Assembly: GCA_937911325.1 (NCBI GenBank)
Contig: CALDSD010000069.1
Span: forward strand, 111,183-175,182
DNA from: an uncultured Neomegalonema sp.
GTDB lineage: Bacteria > Pseudomonadota > Alphaproteobacteria > Rhodobacterales > Rhodobacteraceae
DNA: 64,000 bases
Direction: 5' to 3'
Below the pieces are notes generated by a model. That model was not told the DNA's origin. It did not search any database and saw only the letters and a list, made by a program, of their open reading frames with translations. Every line of letters starts with the position of its first letter. Positions within the stretch are counted from its first letter, which is position 1. Made by a program: the position numbers and the translations under genes. Positions 27,994 through 35,900 of this stretch are shown piece by piece.

Positions 27994-28775
27994 GCTTGCT
28001 CGAAGCACGAGAGCTCAGCGTTCGGATCGGCTCGCATCAGGTCGTTGAGAACGCTCAGGTCGTGGTCAACGAGGGGGAGGTGGTCGGCTTGATCGGTCCG
28101 AACGGCGCGGGAAAGTCCTCGTTGCTTCGGGCGCTGGTCGGCCTGTCCGAACATAAGGGCCAGGTTTTCCTCGCCGGTGAAGACGCCAAAGGTCTGTCGC
28201 CCCGCATGAGGGCGTTGCGCTTTGCGTATCTGCCCCAGGAGCGCGAAGTGAACTGGCCGGTTTCGGTGGAAACGGTCGTGGGGCTCGGCCGCAGTCCTCA
28301 TCATACGGGGCCGGCCGCCATGTCCGACAGCGATCGACGAGCGATTGATGCGGCGCTCGCCGAGATGGACCTCACGCATCTGCGCGAGCGCCAGGTTCAG
28401 ACGTTGTCGGGCGGCGAACGCGCGCGGACGCTGACAGCCCGAGCGCTGGCGCAAGAAGCGCCGCTCGTGATCGCCGACGAGCCGACCGCAGCGCTCGATC
28501 CCGCGCATCAGATCGGTCTGATGGAGACATTCCGGCGTTTGGCGAAGACCCGACAGGGCGCGCTGTTGTGCCTGCATGATCTCGGCCTCGCAGCCCGCTG
28601 GTGCGACCGGATCATCGTGATGAAGAAGGGCCGCATCGTCGCGGAAGGGTCCCCCGCCAGAGTGATGACAGCCGGTTTGTTGTCGGAGGTCTACGGCGTC
28701 AGCGCGTTCGTCGACGCCGACGCGTGCGGGCCGCTCGTCTTACCGACGGGGCTCGCATCCGCTAGCGCATCTTGA
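27990..28775 (+). CDS. btuD: ABC transporter ATPase, BtuD-like
   Basis: Starts at GTG 27990, overlapping btuC by 4 bp. Walker A is GPNGAGKSS near residue 35, the Q-loop is in AYLPQERE near 80, the signature LSGGERARTLTARALA near 137, Walker B PLVIADEPTAALD near 155, and the switch His in LCLHDLGLA near 190. The 261-residue length fits. It powers BtuC. Its last 14 bp overlap the end of the convergent tonB gene, so the two operons meet with no space for a terminator between them. Confidence 0.93.
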   Translation: MSLLEARELSVRIGSHQVVENAQVVVNEGEVVGLIGPNGAGKSSLLRALVGLSEHKGQVFLAGEDAKGLSPRMRALRFAYLPQEREVNWPVSVETVVGLGRSPHHTGPAAMSDSDRRAIDAALAEMDLTHLRERQVQTLSGGERARTLTARALAQEAPLVIADEPTAALDPAHQIGLMETFRRLAKTRQGALLCLHDLGLAARWCDRIIVMKKGRIVAEGSPARVMTAGLLSEVYGVSAFVDADACGPLVLPTGLASASAS

Positions 28776-29676
28776 AAACGACATTTAGCGTGAAGCGATG
28801 GGGGCCCGGGCCGACGCCCGGCGGCGCAGCTTCGAAGGGAGCCGCGGCTCGTGTCGCCGCCAGAGCCGCTTTGTCGAGCCGGGCGCTTCCAGAGGACCCG
28901 ACAAGTTCCGCATCGACCAGCGCGCCATCGCGCGCGACGGTTAGACGAAGGGGCGCGACGCCTTGCTCTCGCCGCTTGCGCGCGCGCTCTGGGTATCGCT
29001 TCTTGCGCGCCACGGCGCGGTTGATCTGTGCGCCCCAGGCGATCAGCGCGTCTCGGGCGGCGGCTCCGTCGGCGGCGCCGGCCGCGCCGCCGACGGCCTC
29101 GACCGACTGAGGGTCCTTGCCTTGCCCGCTCTGCTCAGCGCTCGCCGCCTCCTTGACGGGAGGCGCGTCCGCCTGCGCGCGGTTGTCCAAAGCCTGTTGT
29201 CGCGGCGCTTCAGGTTCTTGCTGCGGCTCAGCTCGGTCCGCCCGTTCATCGGCAGGTTCCTGGCGCTTCTTCCTGCGGTCTTCAAGCGACGCAGATCGAG
29301 CCTTGGGAGCCTGATCTGGACGGGTCTTCAACGCCGGAGCCTGTGAAAGCCGGGGAGGGCGCAGCGCGATCGCCTGTTCGAGCTGCGGGACGTCGACGCT
29401 AGGGTCTGGTTCGATTTCTGGCGGCTGTCGCGCCTCCGGCGATGCGACGTTCGGTTCTGGTTGGAACCGCTCGGGCGCAAACGGTTCGATCCTCGGCGGC
29501 GTGGTCCAGCGCGCGACCAGAGCCCCGGCTTGCGCCGAAGCGACGGAGAGGCCGGCCCCGTCGCCCTTGCCGGCGTCGCCGACGTTCGCGCCGCGATCCA
29601 GAAACGTCGTGGCGGCGAGCGCGTGCAGCGCCAGCGCTGCGATCGCCGCAAATAGAAAGTCTCTGCGTGCGATCAT
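28762..29676 (-). CDS. tonB: TonB-family energy transducer
   Basis: Links the inner-membrane ExbBD motor to outer-membrane receptors. One N-terminal membrane helix (FLFAAIAALALHALAATTF) has the usual His. A long Pro/Glu/Arg/Gln-rich periplasmic spacer (about 55-190) follows, then a TonB C-terminal domain (about 215-304) with KKRYPERARKRREQGVAPLR and VVFKMR at the end. At 304 residues it is a normal TonB. It is the last gene of the leftward operon under the second cobalamin riboswitch, so it is probably a dedicated partner of BtuB. Its start overlaps the ExbD stop by 4 bp, and its end overlaps btuD by 14 bp. Confidence 0.9.
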   Translation of the reverse strand: MIARRDFLFAAIAALALHALAATTFLDRGANVGDAGKGDGAGLSVASAQAGALVARWTTPPRIEPFAPERFQPEPNVASPEARQPPEIEPDPSVDVPQLEQAIALRPPRLSQAPALKTRPDQAPKARSASLEDRRKKRQEPADERADRAEPQQEPEAPRQQALDNRAQADAPPVKEAASAEQSGQGKDPQSVEAVGGAAGAADGAAARDALIAWGAQINRAVARKKRYPERARKRREQGVAPLRLTVARDGALVDAELVGSSGSARLDKAALAATRAAAPFEAAPPGVGPGPHRFTLNVVFKMR

Positions 29677-30068
29677 GGCTCGGCCCCAGACGCTCTTGGC
29701 CGGGTGGTCAGTTGGACATCCTCGACGCCCGCGTTCTGAAGCCGCCGAACGGCTTCGATCAGCCGGGCGGCTGGCGCGTTTTCATCGGCGCGCAATCGCA
29801 AAGGGCGCTCGCCGAGCGCCGCGGCTGCTTGGACCGCCTCGGCGCCTCGGACAGCGCCAAAGGCGAAGCGGCCTTGATCATCGATAACAAAGGACGCGCC
29901 GACGGCGCCTTGCGTGTCGACAGCCGCCGCTGGCGGCGTCGCATCCAGCGGATCGGACGGCGCCAAGGTCGCAGACATGAGAAAGAAAATGAGCAACAGG
30001 AAGACCACGTTGATCATCGGTACGACGCTTTCTGGCCGCTCTTTCCGAGAGGGGGCGGACAACCGCAT
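29673..30068 (-). CDS. exbD: ExbD/TolR-family biopolymer transport protein (second copy)
   Basis: 131 residues. A short cytoplasmic start and one membrane helix (VVPMINVVFLLLIFFLMSATL) carry the MINVVFLLLIFF form of the ExbD motif, where the usual proton-path Asp (in PLIDVVFLLLIFF) is replaced by Asn. A periplasmic domain ends in a partner-type fold (RLQNAGVEDVQLTTR). It overlaps tonB by 4 bp and lies 5 bp after the first exbD. The loss of the Asp, if real, suggests that this copy does not carry protons and may be a structural subunit beside the canonical copy. Confidence 0.88.
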   Translation of the reverse strand: MRLSAPSRKERPESVVPMINVVFLLLIFFLMSATLAPSDPLDATPPAAAVDTQGAVGASFVIDDQGRFAFGAVRGAEAVQAAAALGERPLRLRADENAPAARLIEAVRRLQNAGVEDVQLTTRPRASGAEP

Positions 30069-30073
30069 GGGGC

Positions 30074-30460
30074 TTACTCCACCAGCGCGACGTTCGGGAA
30101 ACCGCCGGCGCTAAGGGCGTCCAGCACGTCCACGACCCGCTGCACCGACGTGCCGTCATCCGAGCGTATGACGACCGTCGCCGATCGATCCGCGGGAAGT
30201 CGCTGCAATTGTTCTGGAAGCGTCTCGAGGGTCGTGGCGAAGCCATTCACTTCGAGCGTGTCGGCGCCGACCGTCACCAGCCGCGGCGGGCCGTCCGGCA
30301 GTTCACGCCCGTCGCCCAGACGGAGAGGGATCTCGCTTTCTACGCTGAAGCGCGCCGCCAGCATGAAGAAGATCAGCAACAGAAACACCACGTCGATCAG
30401 CGGCGTCAGGCTGACAAGCCGCCGTCTCGGGCGCGCCGGGCCGAGATCGATCGCCGCCAT
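30074..30460 (-). CDS. exbD: ExbD/TolR-family biopolymer transport protein (canonical copy)
   Basis: 128 residues with one membrane helix that contains the conserved Asp: SLTPLIDVVFLLLIFFMLA near 17-35. The periplasmic domain ends with VVDVLDALSAGGFPNVALV. It starts 3 bp after the exbB stop and is followed within 5 bp by a second exbD. With ExbB it forms the proton-driven motor for TonB. Regulation is presumably by the upstream cobalamin riboswitch. Confidence 0.92.
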   Translation of the reverse strand: MAAIDLGPARPRRRLVSLTPLIDVVFLLLIFFMLAARFSVESEIPLRLGDGRELPDGPPRLVTVGADTLEVNGFATTLETLPEQLQRLPADRSATVVIRSDDGTSVQRVVDVLDALSAGGFPNVALVE

Positions 30461-30463
30461 CGC

Positions 30464-31114
30464 TTACTCCGCCGCTGTCAGATACGTCGTTTGTTCGGTC
30501 GTCTCGCCCATGGATGATCGCGCCGTGAAGATCTGCGTCGCCGCGTCCTCCATCCGCGCGCGAACGGCCTCTATCGTCGACTCGCACCAGCTCAGCGCGA
30601 TCCCGGCGGGGATCGCCACCGCCATGCCCGCCGCCGTCGTCAATAGCGCCGTCCAGATGCCGCCCGCGAGCGCGCTTGGATCCGCGCGTCCGCCAGCGCT
30701 TTCGAGCGCCTGAAAGGCGACGATCATGCCAAGGACAGTGCCGAGCAGGCCCAAAAGCGGAGTGATCGTGACGATCACCTCCAGCCCGCGAAGCCCAACG
30801 CGCAATTCCGAAAGCGCGCTGCGCGCCACGCGTTCGGTCTCCTCGCGCGCAGTCGCCTCAGCGGCTCCCGCATTCACTCGCGACATGCCGATCGCCAGAA
30901 CCCGGCTGACGACGCCCTGGCCCGACGCGGCCATCGCTTCCGCTCCGGAGTGATCGCCGCGCACCCAAAGCCGCATTGCGTCCTCGGTCCGCGCGCGACG
31001 CCAAACGCCGAGCATGGAGAAGCGCCAAGCCTTCCAGAGAACAATTGCGAGGGCGAGCACCGACGACGCGGCGATCGCCCAGAGCACGGGGCCACCGTCA
31101 ACGAGCATCTTCAT
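30464..31114 (-). CDS. exbB: ExbB/TolQ/MotA-family proton channel protein
   Basis: 216 residues with three membrane helices: N-terminal LWAIAASSVLALAIVLWKAW, then LEVIVTITPLLGLLGTVLGMI (about 110-130), and ALLTTAAGMAVAIPAGIAL (about 155-175). The central segment TPLLGLLGTVLGM is the family signature. It starts inside the stop of the DUF1289 gene (4 bp overlap) and is followed by exbD at 3 bp. It supplies the stator of the TonB energising complex. Confidence 0.92.
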   Translation of the reverse strand: MKMLVDGGPVLWAIAASSVLALAIVLWKAWRFSMLGVWRRARTEDAMRLWVRGDHSGAEAMAASGQGVVSRVLAIGMSRVNAGAAEATAREETERVARSALSELRVGLRGLEVIVTITPLLGLLGTVLGMIVAFQALESAGGRADPSALAGGIWTALLTTAAGMAVAIPAGIALSWCESTIEAVRARMEDAATQIFTARSSMGETTEQTTYLTAAE

Positions 31115-32097
31115 CGGTGTTCTCGGCTGGTTGCGACGCCGGACAACAAAGCTTCGACATGGCTCTGTTCGCCTGAGGTGGGATAGAACACCGCCCCTGG
31201 GACGTAGGCTTCCGGCAGCTGCAGATCGGCTGGCGCGTCAAGCCCTTGCGCGAGATGCGCCGGCAACAGGTGGGTATGCGGTCCCGGCGGCGACGCCCCG
31301 CCGGGCGCCGGGATGGGCGCATCGATTTCGACGCGGCCGATCCGGGTCTTGATCACACGCACCGGGCTTTCCGCGATCACTGTCGGACCGAGCGCGCTCA
31401 GCCAGTCAGGCCACTGAACACCCTGCGCGCTCTCCAGCGCTGAGAGCATCGTCGGCGTTTCGCTGCGGACACAAAACTGCGCAGCCGAGCGCCCGATCCC
31501 AAGATCGAAGAGACGCTGATCGTGCGCTTCCGGGACGATGGCGTTCGCATCCAACCCAAGATCCGTAACAGCCGATCGCGCCTCCAACGGCTGCGCCGCG
31601 CGTTTGACGGCGAGTACGACCTTAGTGGTCGTGTCTGGCGCTTCGACAATCAGTGTTCGGACGCTGTCATCCAAGTGAAGGCGCAGGGCCGCGCGGGGCA
31701 CAACGGCCTCCAGCGTCTCCGCGCCGTGCTGATCCGAACGCCGGCGCAGCTCCAGCGTCTCGCCCGCCGTCCGCGTAAACTCTCCAACAGCGCCGAGAAC
31801 GCCCAGGACCCAGGTCCCAGCCGCGTCTTTGATCGAGCGCTCGACGAAATCCATCGCCTGGCTCCCCGACCAGGGAAGGCGACGGGTCTGGACGCCCAAC
31901 GCATCAAAGCGTTCCGGCAGCGCGTTCCAGATCGCCTGTCGCTCATCCTCGCTCGCCGTGCTCCACCGCGAGATCTCGTCGGATGTGCGCGCGCAGCCGC
32001 TGCAATAGCGCGTTTCCGGATCGATCCGGCAAACCCCGACACACGGGGTCGCCAAACCGCGCGGCGGCGCGACGGGCGCTTCAACAGCTGTGGTCAT
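31111..32097 (-). CDS. DUF1289-containing two-part protein (328 aa)
   Basis: Residues 16-60 match the DUF1289 four-Cys pattern: PCVGVCRIDPETRYCSGCARTSDEI, followed by IWNALPERFDALG. DUF1289 proteins are normally under 100 residues, but here some 260 more residues follow with no recognised domain: a mixed alpha/beta region (LHLDDSVRTLIVEAPDTT) and a His/Pro-rich tail (PPGPHTHLLPAHL near 277). The Cys set could bind an Fe-S cluster or zinc. It overlaps the Cys-rich gene upstream by 17 bp and exbB by 4 bp, so it is fully inside the B12-controlled TonB operon. A role in corrinoid handling is inferred only from position. Confidence 0.85.
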   Translation of the reverse strand: MTTAVEAPVAPPRGLATPCVGVCRIDPETRYCSGCARTSDEISRWSTASEDERQAIWNALPERFDALGVQTRRLPWSGSQAMDFVERSIKDAAGTWVLGVLGAVGEFTRTAGETLELRRRSDQHGAETLEAVVPRAALRLHLDDSVRTLIVEAPDTTTKVVLAVKRAAQPLEARSAVTDLGLDANAIVPEAHDQRLFDLGIGRSAAQFCVRSETPTMLSALESAQGVQWPDWLSALGPTVIAESPVRVIKTRIGRVEIDAPIPAPGGASPPGPHTHLLPAHLAQGLDAPADLQLPEAYVPGAVFYPTSGEQSHVEALLSGVATSREHR

Positions 32098-32401
32098 TGT
32101 TCAAACTCCGCGTAGATGTCCGACGGTCGCCGGCGATAATGGTCGCTGCGCCGAGGGCTCCGTTCTCGCCGCAATCCAACCGCGCTTCGCCGGCTGTCGC
32201 AGTGAAGGCGAACGGGCACGCGAAGCCGCAGCCCGTAAGCTCGCCCGATCCGGCGATCTCAAAGCTGTCGTCAAGCGCGTTTGCGCTTTGACGGATTGCG
32301 GTCATGAGAGATCGCGCACAGCGCAGGCCCTCAAGACAGGGTCGGCCCTGGCGCCGGCACCAAGTGCTCGTGATTTCAAACTCGTCTTCGAAGATAAGCA
32401 T
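32081..32401 (-). CDS. Small Cys-rich protein, first gene of the TonB operon (106 aa)
   Basis: The ATG at 32401 lies about 114 bp after the riboswitch. The product has six Cys in the body (TSTWCRRQGRPCLEGLRC near 12-28; LTGCGFACPF near 56-65; RLDCGENG near 76) and one at the C-terminus. The layout recalls small metal-binding proteins of the DUF1636 type, which also occur in B12-regulated operons, but the match is by eye and weak. It could be an Fe-S or metal-binding protein. It overlaps the DUF1289 gene by 17 bp. No signal peptide or membrane helix is seen. Confidence 0.68.
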   Translation of the reverse strand: MLIFEDEFEITSTWCRRQGRPCLEGLRCARSLMTAIRQSANALDDSFEIAGSGELTGCGFACPFAFTATAGEARLDCGENGALGAATIIAGDRRTSTRSLNNDHSC

Positions 32402-32514
32402 CGCGCCCTCCGCACGAGGGGCGGGCGGGGAGGAAGCCTGTCTGTCGTGAGCGGGTGCAAACCGCCATCGTCGTCAATCCTTCCTCCGGACGCCCCGCCC
32501 GGGTTACATGGACA

Positions 32515-32717
32515 ATCGATGGCAGGTCTCCTGACTTGCGGGTCGCGGCTCCCCTGCGCCTTCCCACAATCAGCGAAGACGCTGAATTGCAGTGGCTTGA
32601 TGCAGGTTTGCTCTCCGCTCACAGTTGCGGGGGCAGTCACGGAATTGGCCCCTGTTGGGTACGCCGCACCGTGTTCCCATTTCAGCCGGCCTGAGTGTTC
32701 AGGCCGACACCATCTAT
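32515..32717 (-). promoter_or_regulatory. Second cobalamin riboswitch, upstream of the TonB-ExbBD operon
   Basis: Read on the minus strand, TGACTGCCCCCGCAACTGTG (near 32640-32620) and the B12 box AAGTCAGGAGACCTGCC (32537-32521) are clear. P1 pairs 32709-32714 with 32518-32523. The element lies upstream of the Cys-rich protein gene and should reduce expression of that protein, DUF1289, ExbB, ExbD and TonB when coenzyme B12 is plentiful. The stretch 32718-32877 upstream shows no gene and probably holds the promoter. Confidence 0.92.
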
Positions 32718-32877
32718 GGCGATGTTTGCATCGGCTTGCCGCGAGACGCAATCTGAAACGTCAGCCTTTGCGAGGGTCTCTGCCCGCGCTCGCTGCCGGC
32801 GCTCCGTCGGTTCGCTGTCTGACAACGCGATGAAGCGCGCGGCGCGAACGATCCTGAAGCTTGCGGACTAAAGACGA

Positions 32878-32905
32878 TCAGGCCCGGGGCGACGCCCGGG
32901 CCTGA
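32878..32905 (-). terminator. Hairpin downstream of the giant secreted-protein gene
   Basis: TCAGGCCCGGG and CCCGGGCCTGA form a perfect 11 bp stem with a 6-base loop, 24 bp past the stop of the 4,411-residue gene. Only a weak T-rich stretch (TCGTCTTTAG) follows on the minus strand. It may work in both directions because the TonB operon promoter lies on the far side. Confidence 0.6.
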
Positions 32906-32929
32906 CAGGTCGTGTGGATCTAGACGGGA

Positions 32930-35900
32930 TCAGACAAACGACGAACCTTCCGCCAGGATCTGGATCAGATCCGGGCTCAGCGCCTCGTCGAAGATCTGAA
33001 CATCCGCGATCTGGCCGTCGAACGGGTCCTTGAAACTGTCCTCGCCGCGTCCGCTGCCCCAACCAAGACCGCCGACTTGCAGCCATTCGGTGTTGGTGTC
33101 CCAGGTGGCGTCGATGCTTGTCGTCTCTTCAACCAGTCCGCCGTCGACCCAGAGCTGCGCCAGCGTGTCTGTCAGGACCACCGCGACCTCGTACTCCTGG
33201 CCGGCGTCCAGGTTGTCGAGATTCAGAACAAAGCTGCTGCTTGCATCCTGGATCCGAACGTCGAGATCATCGCCGTCTAGATACGCCGTGAAGTCGCCGC
33301 CATCGCCAAAGAACGACGCGTCCTTGACAACGAGGCCCTGCTTGCCGCTGAAGCTGTCAGCGACGAACGAGAACGCAACTGTGATTGCGGCTTGTTGCAA
33401 CGCGGGATTAGGCGCGAAGTTGTCCACATCGGCATTGCTGTCGTTGTAGGTGTTCACGCCCGCCAGTTCGAATACTGGCGTCGGCAGCACCGGTTCGGCG
33501 CTGACGGTGATGTTCACTGTGCCGGTGTCGGTGCCGCCGCCATCGCCTTGAACCACATAGTCGAAGCTGTCCGGACCGGTATACCCGGCGTTCGGCGTGT
33601 AGGTGAACGTCCCGTCCCCGTTATCGGCGACCACGCCATTGGCTGGGTCGGTGTTGGAGACCAGCGACAGCCCGCCGTCCGCGTCGACGTCGTTTGCGAG
33701 AACGTCGATCACCACCGGCGTCTCCGCCGATGTCACGGCGTCGTCGTCGACGGCGATGGTCGGATCGTCGACAGGAGCCACAGTGACCGCCACAGTGGAC
33801 GTATCAAAGCCGCCGTTGCCGTCGCCGACGACCAGTTCGAAGCTGTCGGCGCCAAAGAAGTTGGCGTCGGGCGTGTAGGTGACGGTGCCGTTTGCTTCGA
33901 TCAATGCGCTGCCGTTCATCGGCCCTGAAGCGATCGCCGTCACGGTGAGATCGTCGCCGTCCAGATCGCTGTCGTTCTGAGTCGGATCGAAATTGGCGAC
34001 GCCGTCCTCAGTCACCATCAACATGTCGTCGACCGCGACAGGCGGATTGTTCGGCGGGCCGTCCGCATGCAGCTCAGCGATCTGCCCCGCATCGAGGCTG
34101 ACAGCATAAAGCTGCTTGTTGGAGATCGTGCCGTTAAACGGCGCATCGAAGCCCGGTGCTCCGCTAGAGCTTCCCCAACCTCGGCCGCCCCATTGCATGT
34201 ACTCGGTGTTGTCTTCCCAGCTCACAGGGAGAGCGTCCGAGTCGGCGAGAACGCCATCGACCCACAGTCCGACCCCGTCCGGTCCAAAGGTCACGGCGAC
34301 ATCGTACTCTTGCCCGGCGACAATACCGCCGAAAGAGAGTTCCGCTGACGTATTCGTATCCTGCAGGCGGGCAGTTAGAGTGGAGCCGTCGAGATAGACG
34401 GTCGTGTGACCGCCATTGCCGAAGAAAGACGCGTCCTTAGCGAACAGCCCCTGTGATCCGTTGGTGTCGCCTGCGTTGAACGAGAAGTTCAACGTGCCCT
34501 CAGGTATCTCGTAGGTCGGTGAGTGCATCATCTCGATAACGGATGCGTTCGTCCCGTCGAAGATCATGTCGCCTGGCATATCGACAATCGGCGTCGGGAA
34601 CGAGGTCACGTTGACCGTCACCGTCGCGGTGCTGGTCTCCAAACCATCGGTCACCGTGTAGCTGAAGGTCTCCTCTCCCGAGAAGCCGGCGTCGGGCGTG
34701 TATGTAATGGTGCCGTTGCCATTGTCGGCGACGCTGCCATTGGCCGGATCGTCGACGCTATCGATTGTCAGCAAGTCGCCGTCGATATCGGTGTCGTTGC
34801 CGACCAGGTCGATGATGACGGGCGTCTCCTCCGACGTCGTGGCGTCGTCGTCGTTCGCAACCGGCGGGTCGTTCACCGCGTCGACCGTAACGTTCACGGT
34901 CGAGACGTCGAAGCCGCCGACGCCATCGGTGACCTGAACCTCGAAGCTGTCGGAACCGTTGTAGTTCGCGTTCGGGGTGTAGGTGACCGTGCCGTCGGTC
35001 TCGACAACCGCGACGCCGTTCGTCGGGCCGCTCACAATCCCGGATGCGACGATCGGGTCGTTGTTGCCGTCGGTGTCGTTGGACCCTGGCTGGAAGTTGA
35101 CAGAGCCGTCTTCAGCGACCGTGACGTCGTCATCAACAGCTACCGGAGGCGCGTTCGGCTCGGAAAGGACGGTCACCGTTACGGTCGCGGTGGAGGCGAC
35201 GCCGCCATCAGGATCCTCGATCGTATAGGTAAAGCTGTCTGGTCCGGTAAAGCCGCCGGTGGGCGTGTAGGTGACGGTGCCGTCGCCGTTGTTGACGACC
35301 GTTCCGTTCGCCCCATCGGTGACCGCTGTGACGGTGAGCGCTTCGCCATCTGGTTCGATGTCGTTGGCGACCACATTGATATCGACGCTGGCGCCGGTGA
35401 TCACCGAGTCCGAGTCGTCCACCGCTGTCGGATCGTCGTCCTCTGGGGTGACGGTCACCGTGACGGTGGCCGTATCGAAACCGCCATTGCCGTCAGTCAC
35501 CTGTACGACAAAACTGTCTGTCCCGTTGAAGTTCAGGTCCGGCGTGTATGTCACCTCGCCGGCGCCCGAGACGATCGCCGAGCCGTTTGACGGGTCCGTG
35601 AAGATTGCGTCGACAACCACGGTGTCCGCGTCAGCGTCGGTGTCGTTGGCGACGACGTTGATGACCACCGGACCGCTGTCCTCTGCGATCGTCACCGCGT
35701 CATCGGTCGCGACTGGCGGCTCGTTCGATGCGCTCGAGTTGGCCGCGAGCGCAGCGATCTGGCTGGCCGTCAGCACTTCAGAGTAGATCTGCTTGTCGAC
35801 GATGACGCCGTCAAACGGCGCGTCATTGCTGCTGCCCCAACTGCGCTCGCCCCAGACTATCTCCTCGTCGTTGCCTTCCCAGCTCACCGCTGTCGGATCG

